From Microbacteriaceae bacterium 3FA27C10 (GTDB taxonomy: Bacteria; Actinomycetota; Actinomycetes; Actinomycetales; Microbacteriaceae), in NCBI GenBank assembly GCA_005502775.1, contig SCNI01000012.1:1-64000 (forward strand): 64,000 nt of DNA. The letters run 5' to 3'. Below, in pieces: positions 46,465 through 54,988 of the stretch. Numbering within the stretch: position 1 is the first letter of the stretch; each line of letters begins with the position of its first letter. Both the position numbers and the translations under genes were made by a program. The notes beneath the pieces were generated by a model that saw nothing but the letters and a program-made list of their open reading frames with translations, did no database searches and had not been told where the DNA came from.

Positions 46465-47949
46465 ATGACTTCGACGACGCCCCGCGTGCCGGGCTTCCGA
46501 TCCGGCGCGATCGGCGTCACCGCCTCCCTGATCGGGTTCCTGTTCCTCGTGGAGATCACGAGCGGCATCCTCCAGGGCTACTACGTGCCGCTCATCCCCG
46601 ACCTGGTGAAGCACCTCGGCATCCACGACGCCGACTTCAACTGGTTCGAAGCCGCGCAGCTGCTGCTCTCGGCGATCGTGGTGCCCGTCCTGGCGAAGCT
46701 CGGCGACATGATGGGCCACAGGCGCATCCTCCTGATCGCCACCGTGGTGACGGCCGGAGCGAGCTGGTGGCTCGTGGCGGCCGGAGACTTCACGAGCTTC
46801 CTCATCGCCTGGGCCCTGCAGGGCTTCTACGTGGTGTGGCTGCCGCTCGAGGTGGCGCTGATCTTCGACCGCGGCCGGCGCACCGGGCGCGCGGCCTCGC
46901 AGACCCGGCGGGCCGCGGGCCTGCTCGTGGTCGCGCTCGAAGCGGGCGCCATCATCGGTGCGCTCGCGAGCGGCGTGGTGTTCGGCGCCCTCGGGGAGAA
47001 CGTGCCGCTCACCATGGCGGTGCCCGCCGTGGCCGTGACGCTGGTCTTCTTCGCCATCCTCTTCGGGGTGCCGGAGTCGACGCCGCAGGCGGGGCGCAAG
47101 CTCGACATCGTCGGCTTCACGATGCTCACCTTCGCCCTCCTGCTGATCACGAGCGGGCTCACCTTCCTGCGCATCAACGGGCCCGGAACCTGGTGGGTGT
47201 GGGCGCTGGTGGCGCTCGGCGTGCTCGCGTTCCTGCCATTCGGTCGCTGGGAGCTGCGCCAGCCGGATCCGGCGATCGATCTGCGCGTGCTCCGTCAGCC
47301 GACCATGTGGCCCGTGCAGGTGACCGCCGGGCTCATCGGCATCAGCCTGCTCGGCGCGCAGGCGCCGCTCAGCACTTTCGCGGGCACCGACCCGGTGAAC
47401 GGCTACGGGCTGGGGCTCGGGGCCACGAGCCGGAGCATCCTGATCGGCGTCTACCTCATCTCGATGATCGTGGGTGCGCTGCTGTTCCCACTGTTCTCGC
47501 GGCTGGCGAGTCCGCGCGTCGCGCTCATCGGAGCCACGATCCTCGTGGCCGTTGGCTACGCGATGTTCCTGCCGTTCCACCAGGAGACCTGGCAGGTGTT
47601 CGTCAACATGTTCATCGCCGGACTCGGCTCCGGAGCCCTCGTGGGCGCGCTGCCGGCCGCGGCCGCGGCCGCTGCGCCGATCGGGCAGACAGGCATCGCC
47701 GCCGGGCTCACCAACACCACCAAGACCATCGGCGGCTCGTTCGCCTCGGCGGTGTTCGGCGTGGTGCTGTTCCAGGGGGCGTCCCAGGCCGTGACGGCCA
47801 CGGCCTCGAGCCTCTCCGGTTACATGACGGTGTGGGCCATCTGCGCCGGTGGCGCGGTGGTGGCCGCTGTGCTGCTGTTCTTCGTGCCGAAGCTCGCCTT
47901 CGCGGATGCGGCGGTGCCGCTCGAGGAGCCGGCCGCCGCCGCGCGGTAG
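46465..47949 (+). CDS. MFS transporter (DHA2-like)
   Basis: A 494-residue major facilitator protein with 12-14 membrane helices and a central basic loop (FDRGRRTGRAASQTRR). The motif-A-like segment is MMGHRRILLIATVV. The size and the long first half suggest the DHA2 drug:H+ antiporter group, but the substrate is unknown. TAGCAT ends 6 nt before the ATG and there is no Shine-Dalgarno, so it is probably leaderless. It converges with the SDR gene. Confidence 0.87.
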   Translation: MTSTTPRVPGFRSGAIGVTASLIGFLFLVEITSGILQGYYVPLIPDLVKHLGIHDADFNWFEAAQLLLSAIVVPVLAKLGDMMGHRRILLIATVVTAGASWWLVAAGDFTSFLIAWALQGFYVVWLPLEVALIFDRGRRTGRAASQTRRAAGLLVVALEAGAIIGALASGVVFGALGENVPLTMAVPAVAVTLVFFAILFGVPESTPQAGRKLDIVGFTMLTFALLLITSGLTFLRINGPGTWWVWALVALGVLAFLPFGRWELRQPDPAIDLRVLRQPTMWPVQVTAGLIGISLLGAQAPLSTFAGTDPVNGYGLGLGATSRSILIGVYLISMIVGALLFPLFSRLASPRVALIGATILVAVGYAMFLPFHQETWQVFVNMFIAGLGSGALVGALPAAAAAAAPIGQTGIAAGLTNTTKTIGGSFASAVFGVVLFQGASQAVTATASSLSGYMTVWAICAGGAVVAAVLLFFVPKLAFADAAVPLEEPAAAAR

Positions 47950-47967
47950 CCGGCTCCTCGCCGCGGA

Positions 47968-48750
47968 CTACTCCGTCTCGGGGGAACGCACCACGAGCGG
48001 ACCGCGCGCCACCTTGTACACCGAGGACTGCGCCACGGGCTTGATCACCACGAGGTCCAGGCTCACGTGCGGCGGCATGCCGAGCATCGCCACGATCGTG
48101 GCGGCCACGTCGTCGGCGGAGAGCGGATCGGGCACGTTCTCGTAGACCGAGTCGGCACGGCCCGCGTCGCCGCGGAAGCGGTTGAGCGAGAACTCCTCGG
48201 TCTTCACCATGCCCGGCGCGATCTCGAGCACGCGGATCGGCTCGCCGCTCAGCTCCAGGCGCAGCACCTCGATCATCGAGTGCACCGCGAACTTGGCCGC
48301 GTTGTAGCCGCCGCCGCCCTCGTAGGAGTAGTGCCCGGCGGTCGAGGAGACGGTGAGGATGTCGGCGGAACCGCCCGGCTCGACCGAGGCGCGCAGCAGC
48401 GGCAGCAGCGCGCTCGTCACCCGCTTCACGGCGAGCACGTTGATGTCGTACATCCACTGCCAGTCGTCGATCGACCCGTGCTCGACCGTGTCGAGACCCA
48501 TGGCGCCGCCCGCATTGTTCACGAGGGCGCCGACCCCGCCGGTGCGGGCGAGGAAGTCATGCAGCGCGTCGACGTCGGCCTGCTTCGTGAGGTCGGCGGC
48601 GAACACCTCCGCCCCGGTCTCGGCGGCGAGCTCCGCGAGGCGGTCGGCCCGGCGGGCGACGCCCACCACGCTCCAGCCCTGCTCCCGGAGGGCGCGCACC
48701 GTCGCCGCCCCGATTCCCGAACTCGCCCCTGTCACAACCGCGCGTTTCAT
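47968..48750 (-). CDS. Short-chain dehydrogenase/reductase
   Basis: A 260-residue SDR. TGASSGIG (7-14) binds the nucleotide, LVNNAGG stabilises the core, and the catalytic residues are Ser135/136, Tyr149 and Lys153 (GYNAAKF). ADLTKQAD follows beta-4. The Arg after the second strand (VARRADR) favours NADP(H). The substrate is unknown. The ATG at 48750 follows AAGGGCAGCGG; a longer frame has no support. Confidence 0.88.
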   Translation of the reverse strand: MKRAVVTGASSGIGAATVRALREQGWSVVGVARRADRLAELAAETGAEVFAADLTKQADVDALHDFLARTGGVGALVNNAGGAMGLDTVEHGSIDDWQWMYDINVLAVKRVTSALLPLLRASVEPGGSADILTVSSTAGHYSYEGGGGYNAAKFAVHSMIEVLRLELSGEPIRVLEIAPGMVKTEEFSLNRFRGDAGRADSVYENVPDPLSADDVAATIVAMLGMPPHVSLDLVVIKPVAQSSVYKVARGPLVVRSPETE

Positions 48751-48857
48751 CCGCTGCCCTTCACGACCGGGACCACCCCGGTCCCTTCCGTCCTCCAACG
48801 GTAACGGGCCGCGAGGGGTGCTCGAGACCGCCCTGTTACGCCCCGTGTCCGCCGCGA

Positions 48858-48886
48858 TTGACCGCGGAGACGGCGCTCTCTACTCT
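48858..48886 (+). promoter_or_regulatory. Promoter of metY
   Basis: TTGACC (48858-48863) and TACTCT (48881-48886) are separated by exactly 17 bp. This is the best housekeeping-sigma promoter in the window and gives a leader of about 33 nt with a proper ribosome-binding site. No SAM riboswitch or other leader structure fits in this space. Confidence 0.65.
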
Positions 48887-48925
48887 TCCAAACAGTCCAA
48901 TCCCCCGAGTTTCAGGAAGAAGTCC

Positions 48926-50251
48926 ATGAGCGAGAACGCCGCGAACTGGAAGTTCGAGACCAAGCAGATCCACACCGGCGCACAGCCCGACCCCACCACC
49001 AACGCGCGGGCCACGCCGATCTACCAGACCACGTCGTATGTGTTCAACAACGCCGACCACGCGAAGAACCTCTTCGCGCTGGCCGAGTTCGGCAACATCT
49101 ACACGCGCATCCACAACCCCACGCAGGACGTCGTCGAGCAGCGCGTCGCCGCGCTCGAAGGCGGAACAGCAGCGCTGCTGGTCGCCTCGGGTCAGGCCGC
49201 CGAGACCTTCGCCGTGCTCAACATCGCCGAGGCCGGCGACCACATCGTGTCGTCGTCGTCGATCTACGGCGGAACCTACAACCTCTTCAAGTACACCCTC
49301 GCGAAGCTCGGCATCGAGACCACCTTCGTGGAGAACCAGGACGACGCCGAGGAGTGGCGCCGCGCAGTGCGCCCGAACACGAAGCTCTTCTTCGCCGAGA
49401 CCATCGGAAACCCGAAGATCAACATCCTCGACATCGGTCTCGTCTCCGGGGTCGCGCACGAGGCCGGCGTGCCGCTCATCGTCGACAACACGATCGCGAC
49501 GCCGTACCTCATCCGTCCCTTCGAGCACGGCGCCGACATCGTGGTGCACTCGGCCACGAAGTTCCTCGGCGGCCACGGCACGGTCATCGGCGGCATCATC
49601 GTCGACGGCGGGAAGTTCGAGTGGTCGAAGAACGTCGAGAAGTTCCCCGGACTCACCGAGCCCGACCCCTCGTACCACGGGGTGAGCTACACGGGCGCCC
49701 TGGGCGACCCGATCGCCTACATCATCAAGGCGCGCGTGCAGCTGCTTCGCGACCTCGGTGCGGCGATCGCCCCGGCCAGCGCCTGGCAGCTCATCCAGGG
49801 CATCGAGACGCTGTCGCTGCGCATCGAGCGCCACGTGCAGAACGCGCAGGAGATCGCCGAGTGGCTCGACAACCACGAGGACGTTGCCACGGTGTACTAC
49901 GCGGGCCTGCCGTCGAGCCCCTGGTACGGAGCCGCCAACAAGTACGCACCCAAGGGCGTCGGCGCGGTGCTGAGCTTCGAGCTCAAGGGCGGCGTGGATG
50001 CCGGTCGCACCTTCGTGGAGAGCCTGTCGCTGTTCAGCCACCTGGCGAACATCGGCGACGTGCGCTCGCTCGTCATCCACCCGGCCTCGACCACGCACTC
50101 GCAGCTCACCCCCGAGCAGCAGCTGACCACGGGCGTCACCCCGGGTCTCGTGCGCCTCTCCGTGGGCCTCGAGAACATCGACGACCTGAAGGCCGACCTC
50201 GAATCCGGCCTCGCGGCCGCCCGCGACACGGTGAAGGCGAACGCCATCTAA
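48926..50251 (+). CDS. metY: O-acetylhomoserine aminocarboxypropyltransferase/sulfhydrylase
   Basis: Makes homocysteine directly from O-acetylhomoserine and sulfide, a PLP enzyme of the Cys/Met metabolism family. The protein has 441 residues. The PLP lysine is Lys212 (VVHSATKFLGGHG), the phosphate-binding loop is in LLVASGQAAETFA, and there is the aromatic FGNIYTRIHNPTQ motif. The long insertion near the middle (GGKFEWSKNVEKFPGLTEPD) favours MetY over MetB. CAGGAAGAAGTCC precedes the ATG. It is followed by metX, which makes its substrate. Confidence 0.95.
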   Translation: MSENAANWKFETKQIHTGAQPDPTTNARATPIYQTTSYVFNNADHAKNLFALAEFGNIYTRIHNPTQDVVEQRVAALEGGTAALLVASGQAAETFAVLNIAEAGDHIVSSSSIYGGTYNLFKYTLAKLGIETTFVENQDDAEEWRRAVRPNTKLFFAETIGNPKINILDIGLVSGVAHEAGVPLIVDNTIATPYLIRPFEHGADIVVHSATKFLGGHGTVIGGIIVDGGKFEWSKNVEKFPGLTEPDPSYHGVSYTGALGDPIAYIIKARVQLLRDLGAAIAPASAWQLIQGIETLSLRIERHVQNAQEIAEWLDNHEDVATVYYAGLPSSPWYGAANKYAPKGVGAVLSFELKGGVDAGRTFVESLSLFSHLANIGDVRSLVIHPASTTHSQLTPEQQLTTGVTPGLVRLSVGLENIDDLKADLESGLAAARDTVKANAI

Positions 50252-50335
50252 TTACTGCGCGGCCGCCTCTGCGGCGCAGGCGACATGTTCCCGTGCGGTC
50301 GCTGGCGCGGCCGCGCGGTCACCTTGGGTCGTCGA

Positions 50336-50374
50336 GAAGGGCCTGTTGCGTAACATTCACGCAGCAGGCCCTTC
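50336..50374. repeat. Long hairpin between metY and metX
   Basis: A 15-bp inverted repeat (50336-50350 with 50360-50374, one G-U pair) with a 9-nt loop TAACATTCA lies 23 bp before the metX ATG. A U-tract is absent. It could act as an attenuator or partial terminator that lowers metX relative to metY. Confidence 0.6.
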
Positions 50375-50396
50375 GTTCGTCCACAATGGAGGAACG

Positions 50397-51602
50397 ATGG
50401 ATTGGCAGACGAATGAGGACACGGTTCCGAGCGGGTTCATCACCGAGGCGCAGATCCGCTCTGTGCTCGGCAAGCCACCGGCCTCCGGGGCCTGGCGCGA
50501 GGGCGACCCGGTGGGGCGGCGGCGCTTCGCGGACATCGGCGACTTCGCCTTCGAGAGCGGCCAGGTGTTGCCCAAGGTGCGCTTCGCCTACGAGACCTAC
50601 GGCACCCTCTCCCCCGCCCGCGACAACGCGATCCTGGTGCTGCACGCCCTCACCGGCGACAGCAACCTGAACCACCCGGCCGAGCCGGGGCATCCGACCG
50701 ACGGCTGGTGGCCCGGCCTCGTCGGCCCCGGCCTGCCGATCGACACCGACCGCTGGTTCGTGGTGGCGCCGAACATGCTCGGCGGCTGCCAGGGCACGAC
50801 AGGTCCCTCCTCCACCGCCCCCGACGGGCTCGAGTGGGGCCCGCGCTTCCCCTTCACCACGATCGCCGACCAGGTGCGGGCCGAGCACGAGCTCACCGAG
50901 TGTCGCGGCATCGAGCGCTGGTTCGCCGTGATCGGCGGCTCGATGGGCGGCATGCAGGCCCTGGAGTGGGCGGTCGCCTACCCGGATGCGGTCGAGCGGC
51001 TCGCCGTCATCGCCGCGCCGGCCCTGAGCTCGGCCGACCAGATCGCGCTGAACTCGGTGCAGGTGCAGGCCATCCGGGCCGATCCGCTGTTCCACGGCGG
51101 CGACTACTACGACGCCCCCGACGGCGAAGGTCCGCACCAGGGCCTCGCGCTCGCCCGGCGCATGGCGTTGCTGAACTACCGCAGCCCCTCCGAGCTCAAC
51201 GACCGCTTCCAGCGCAGCTGGCAGAGCGGCATCAGCCCGCTCGGCGGCGGGGGGCGTTTCGCCGTGGAGTCCTACCTCGACTTCCACGGCAACAAGTTCA
51301 CCCGGCGCTTCGACGCGAACACCTACATCACGCTCGTGGAGGCCATGAACTCCCACGACATCGGCCGGGGCCGGGCCGGCGTGGTGTCCGCACTCGAGTC
51401 GGTGACCGCGCGCAGCCTCGTCGTCGGCATCGACAGCGACCGCCTGTTCCCGGTGGCCGACCAGGAGTTCATCGCGGCGCACCTGCCCGACACGCTCGAC
51501 GGCACGGATCCGGTGGTCATCGAGTCGAAGTTCGGCCACGACGGGTTCCTGATCGAGTTCGACATCGTGGGCCGCGAGATCGCGCGGCTGCTGGCGGAGT
51601 GA
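50397..51602 (+). CDS. metX: Homoserine O-acetyltransferase
   Basis: Acetylates homoserine with acetyl-CoA. The alpha/beta hydrolase-fold protein has 401 residues, with the nucleophile Ser182 (GGSMGGMQALEW), Asp348 (DSDRLFP) and His381 (KFGHDGFL); the Asp-His spacing of 33 matches the known enzyme. ATG at 50397 was chosen because GGAGGAACG lies upstream; an ATG-like start 17 codons earlier lies in the hairpin. Whether the acyl group is acetyl or succinyl cannot be told by eye, but the metY partner and actinobacterial origin favour acetyl. Confidence 0.94.
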   Translation: MDWQTNEDTVPSGFITEAQIRSVLGKPPASGAWREGDPVGRRRFADIGDFAFESGQVLPKVRFAYETYGTLSPARDNAILVLHALTGDSNLNHPAEPGHPTDGWWPGLVGPGLPIDTDRWFVVAPNMLGGCQGTTGPSSTAPDGLEWGPRFPFTTIADQVRAEHELTECRGIERWFAVIGGSMGGMQALEWAVAYPDAVERLAVIAAPALSSADQIALNSVQVQAIRADPLFHGGDYYDAPDGEGPHQGLALARRMALLNYRSPSELNDRFQRSWQSGISPLGGGGRFAVESYLDFHGNKFTRRFDANTYITLVEAMNSHDIGRGRAGVVSALESVTARSLVVGIDSDRLFPVADQEFIAAHLPDTLDGTDPVVIESKFGHDGFLIEFDIVGREIARLLAE

Positions 51603-51762
51603 CGAGCCGCACCACGAGCCGCGGAGACCGGCCGGTTCAAGAAGTGCGGCCGGGGAACCGCCTTGCCAACGGTTCCCCTGCCAATTCCCCCCAGGTCTGA
51701 ACCCAGGCTAGCGACAGCTGTCGACGGACACCCGCCCCAGTTCAGGGGACACGATGCGCCTG

Positions 51763-51768
51763 TATCAT
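51763..51768 (+). promoter_or_regulatory. Probable -10 box of the histidine kinase operon
   Basis: TATCAT ends 6 nt before a GTG (51775) that opens a 13-codon ORF. The predicted transcript start is thus at the leader ORF's start codon, i.e. a leaderless leader peptide. TTCAGG at 51741-51746 is a weak -35 candidate. Confidence 0.45.
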
Positions 51769-51774
51769 TCTCCT

Positions 51775-51816
51775 GTGCATCCGCTTCGGAGTCCCGCCCT
51801 CGCCGGACGTCGCTGA
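51775..51816 (+). CDS. Putative 13-residue leader peptide
   Basis: GTG at 51775 opens the ORF VHPLRSPALAGRR, ending with TGA at 51814-51816. The final A is the first base of the histidine-kinase ATG (TGATG). The start stands 6 nt after a good -10 box, so it would be translated leaderless. The kinase ATG lacks its own Shine-Dalgarno, so its translation would depend on re-initiation after this ORF. There are three Arg codons, two of them just before the stop. Chance cannot be excluded. Confidence 0.45.
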   Translation: MHPLRSPALAGRR

Positions 51817-52979
51817 TGCCCCGTTCCGCGCGGGAGCGCCGCAAGCTCCTCAGCCGCTCCGCCCGAAACCTCGGCACCACCTTCACCACCGCCGCGATCG
51901 TCTGCATCGCCGTGCCGAACCTCGGGCATCCGGAGCGCTACCTGCCGAGCCTCGTCCTGATGGCCCTCACCATCGTCGCCTTCTACTTCGTGGGCGAATC
52001 GCGTTCCTGGCCCTGGGCGGCGGCCACCTACCTCCTGGCGCTCTCGGCGATCGGCGCCTTCCTGCTGCCGGGCACCGAACCGCCGAACGTCGAGACCACG
52101 AACGGCATCGTGCTCTTCGCGTCGACGGCGTTCCCCTCGCTCATCGCCGCCGTGGTCGCCTCCACCCGCACGGGCTGGCTGGTCGTCGCCGCCTACCTCC
52201 CGGTGCTCGTGCTCACCGTGCTCGTGACCTGGGGCGTCGGCCACTCGGTGTTCGTCGTGCTGTCGCTGCTGGTGGGCTGGCTCTCGCTCTTCGTGGCGGC
52301 CGCCTGGCTCGCGGCCAGCCTCGCCCGCGCGTTCAGCGGCATGGCGCGCCTCGGCCGCGCCCACGCGCTCGAACGGCAGGCGAGCGAGCTCGAGGCGCAG
52401 CGCCGGCACGGGGCCCGCCTGCTTCACGACACGGTGCTCGCCACCCTCACCCTGCTCGCGCACTCCGGCATCGGAGTGAACCCCGACGCCCTGCGCAACC
52501 AGGCCGGGGAAGACGCGCGCCTGCTGCGCCAGCTGCGGCTCGGGGGGACCCCGATGCCCCGCTCCTCGGGCGGCTACACGCTCGAGCCGGTGGAGACGAG
52601 CGATCTCGGTCACACCCTCGAGTCGGTGAAGCAGCGGTTCGGCCGCATGGGCCTGCACGTGGCCTGGCACGGCGCGGGCCAGATCCTGCTGCCGAGCCAC
52701 GTGCTCGACGCCTTCCTGCTCTCGCTCTCCGAATGCCTCGAGAACGTGCGACGCCACGCGGGCGTCGGCTCCGCCGACGTCACGATCACCGAGGACGACA
52801 CCACCGTGCGGGCCATGGTCACCGACTCCGGCGTGGGCTTCGATCTCGAGGCCGTCGACGTGGGTCGGCTGGGCCTGGCCGAATCGGTGATCGCGCGCAT
52901 CCGCGACGTGGGCGGCAAGGTGCGCCTGTTCTCGGCGCCGGGCTCCGGCACCACGGTCGTGCTCGAGGTGCCCAAGTGA
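51816..52979 (+). CDS. Sensor histidine kinase (NarL/HisKA_3-like)
   Basis: A 387-residue sensor. There are four to five membrane helices (about 22-170), and a helix with the phosphoacceptor His204 (HGARLLHDTVLATL) forms the dimerisation domain. The C-terminal HATPase_c has the N-box ECLENVRRHA (Asn310), DSGVGFD (337-343) and RLGLAES. The His-Asp pair HD follows the HisKA_3 pattern. It starts with ATG at 51816, overlapping the leader ORF; no ribosome-binding site is seen. Its stop overlaps the next gene as GTGA. Confidence 0.9.
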   Translation: MPRSARERRKLLSRSARNLGTTFTTAAIVCIAVPNLGHPERYLPSLVLMALTIVAFYFVGESRSWPWAAATYLLALSAIGAFLLPGTEPPNVETTNGIVLFASTAFPSLIAAVVASTRTGWLVVAAYLPVLVLTVLVTWGVGHSVFVVLSLLVGWLSLFVAAAWLAASLARAFSGMARLGRAHALERQASELEAQRRHGARLLHDTVLATLTLLAHSGIGVNPDALRNQAGEDARLLRQLRLGGTPMPRSSGGYTLEPVETSDLGHTLESVKQRFGRMGLHVAWHGAGQILLPSHVLDAFLLSLSECLENVRRHAGVGSADVTITEDDTTVRAMVTDSGVGFDLEAVDVGRLGLAESVIARIRDVGGKVRLFSAPGSGTTVVLEVPK

Positions 52980-54247
52980 GCGCCCCCGGCCAGGGCCGCG
53001 GCCGCGCTCGCGCCACGGCGCCCCACGACGGGATGCTCACCCAGCTCGTGCGTGCGCGGCGGATCGGCCCGCGCGCCGTCGACGCCGTGCGCATGGACAT
53101 CGAGCGCGACTCCCGTCTCGGCGTGGGCTACCTCGGCATCGGCGCGGTCATCGTGGGCGTCATCATGCTCGGCCGCGGGATCATCGCGCTGGGCTGGCTC
53201 TGGCCCGCCACGGGCATCCGGCCCTTCTCGGTTCTGGGCTGGATGCTCGTGCTCGCCGCGTTCGCCGCCGCCGTGCTGCTCTCGCGGCGCAACCGCGGAA
53301 TGCTGCCCCGCTGGGCCTTCGCCGCCCTCCTCGTTGTCGACGCCGGCGCGCTCGCACTCGACTACGCGGCGCTCGCCTCGGCGGGCGCGCCCGCCGACCA
53401 GCTCACCGTGGGGATCGGCGTGGGCGCCACGCTGCTGGCCTGCGTGACCTTCCGGCCGATGGCGAACATCGTGATCGCCACGATCGGCCTCACCGCGCTC
53501 TCGCTCGCGGCGCTCGTCGCCTACACCCTGCTCCAGCCCGGCGGGCCCGCTGTCGGGGTGTCGCAACTCGCCCTCACGGTGGTGCCGGTCTTCGCGGGCA
53601 TCGCCGTGGTGCGCGCCTTCGGCCAGCTCGTGCAGCGCGAGCTCGACCGCACGGTCGCCGAGAGTACCATCAGCGCCCCGCGCTACGGACTCGGCATCCT
53701 CGCCTCCTCCGAGCTCGCCCGACTCGACCTCGCCGCCGAGGAGCTGCTGCAGGATGTCGCGGGCGGACGCGCGGCGCTCCCGCTCGACCGCGAGCTCGCG
53801 ACGACCGCATCCACGCTCGCCACCGACCTGCGCCGGATGCTCGTGGCCGGCCGCCGCGAGACCTGGCTGCACCACGCCATCAGCGAGTCGGAGTACCTGG
53901 CTCCGGCGGTCACCCTCAACGACCCCGACGGGCTCGCCGGCTACCTCGACCCGCCCAAGCGCGACGGCCTGCTCTCGGCCATCTGGCTCGTCATCGACGA
54001 GTCGGGCCGCTCGAGCCCCACCATCGAGCTGACGATCGGACGCCCGGACACCACGAGTCGGCCTGCGCCAGACGATAGTATGGTGCTCCCGATAGCCATC
54101 TCGGTCGGCGGAATCACCCGCCGCCGCATCGATCCGGCTGTCTGGTCGGCCCTCGCCCGAGTCGGACCGTACTCGGTCGACGCCCGTACGGGTCGGCTGC
54201 GAGTCAGAGTCGACGCCCATGTTGTCGTTCCGGACGCCTCGCGGTGA
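52976..54247 (+). CDS. Membrane protein with histidine-kinase-like layout but no catalytic motifs
   Basis: A 423-residue protein. A cytoplasmic start (1 to about 47) leads to six hydrophobic helices (about 50-215). A helical region (REL DRTVAES, ASSELARLDLAAEELL) follows, then an alpha/beta domain (about 305-420) with DGLLSAIWLVIDESGRSSPTIE. The layout mirrors the neighbouring kinase, but no H-box His-Asp, no N-box Asn and no GxG ATP lid are visible. It looks like a degenerate kinase paralogue or co-sensor. GTG overlaps the kinase stop, and the response regulator follows 22 bp later, so all three are one operon. Confidence 0.75.
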   Translation: MSAPGQGRGRARATAPHDGMLTQLVRARRIGPRAVDAVRMDIERDSRLGVGYLGIGAVIVGVIMLGRGIIALGWLWPATGIRPFSVLGWMLVLAAFAAAVLLSRRNRGMLPRWAFAALLVVDAGALALDYAALASAGAPADQLTVGIGVGATLLACVTFRPMANIVIATIGLTALSLAALVAYTLLQPGGPAVGVSQLALTVVPVFAGIAVVRAFGQLVQRELDRTVAESTISAPRYGLGILASSELARLDLAAEELLQDVAGGRAALPLDRELATTASTLATDLRRMLVAGRRETWLHHAISESEYLAPAVTLNDPDGLAGYLDPPKRDGLLSAIWLVIDESGRSSPTIELTIGRPDTTSRPAPDDSMVLPIAISVGGITRRRIDPAVWSALARVGPYSVDARTGRLRVRVDAHVVVPDASR

Positions 54248-54269
54248 GCCGGACGGAAGGAGACCCCCG

Positions 54270-54977
54270 GTGACCATCAGCCGCGAACCGATCCGCCTGG
54301 CGATCGTCGACGACCATCGCATGCTGCTCGGCGCACTGACCGAGTGGATCCGCGGGGCTGCCGACGACATCTCCATGGTGGCCGCGGTCACCACCTGGCC
54401 CGATCTGCTCACGCACCCGGAGTTCCCGGTCGACGTGGTGCTGCTCGACCTCGATCTCAAAGACAACCTGCCGGTCTCGGTGAAGCTGCGGGCGCTGAAG
54501 TCGGCGGGCGTCAAGACCGTGCTGATGAGCACCTATTCGGAGCCCGTCGTGGTTCGCGAGGCCATCGCCGCGGGCGCCCTCGGCTACCTGGTGAAGAGCG
54601 AGGAGGCCGACATGATCGTGGAGGCCATCCGTGCCGCCTCCGCCGGCGACAGCTTCATCTCGACCGAGCTCGACCTCGCTCTCGCGGCCGACGATCTCGA
54701 CTCAGCACCCCGCCTCAGCGCGCAGGAACGCCGCGTGATGGCGCTCTACGGCGGCGGCGAGCCGGTGAAACAGGTGGCGAAGGCCCTCGACATCTCGGAG
54801 GAGACGGCGAAGTCCTACCTCAAGCGCATCCGTGAGAAGTACCGCCTGGTGGGCATCGACGTGGGCACCAAGGTGGCGTTGCGCAAGCGCGCCATCCAGG
54901 ACGGCCTGCTCCCCCGCGACGAGTACCGCGCGAACCAGTCGGCCGAGGACTTCGAAGACGACGTGCTGCCCGGCTGA
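54270..54977 (+). CDS. LuxR/NarL-type response regulator
   Basis: A 235-residue regulator. The receiver domain (1 to about 125) has the acidic pair Asp14/Asp15 (VDDH), phospho-acceptor Asp60 (VVLLDLDL), Ser88/Thr89 and Lys109. The C-terminal helix-turn-helix (about 146-205: LSAQERRVMALY, ISEETAKSYLKRIREKY) is a LuxR-type domain. GTG start with AAGGAGA upstream. The target genes are not evident; no signal-sensing partner outside the operon is near. Confidence 0.92.
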   Translation: MTISREPIRLAIVDDHRMLLGALTEWIRGAADDISMVAAVTTWPDLLTHPEFPVDVVLLDLDLKDNLPVSVKLRALKSAGVKTVLMSTYSEPVVVREAIAAGALGYLVKSEEADMIVEAIRAASAGDSFISTELDLALAADDLDSAPRLSAQERRVMALYGGGEPVKQVAKALDISEETAKSYLKRIREKYRLVGIDVGTKVALRKRAIQDGLLPRDEYRANQSAEDFEDDVLPG

Positions 54978-54988
54978 GCCGCCGGCAG

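Noticed and set aside
48751-48925. SAM riboswitch before metY
   Set aside because: No P1 pairing or conserved core of SAM-I, SAM-II or SAM-IV types could be seen; the mapped promoter leaves only about 33 nt of leader.
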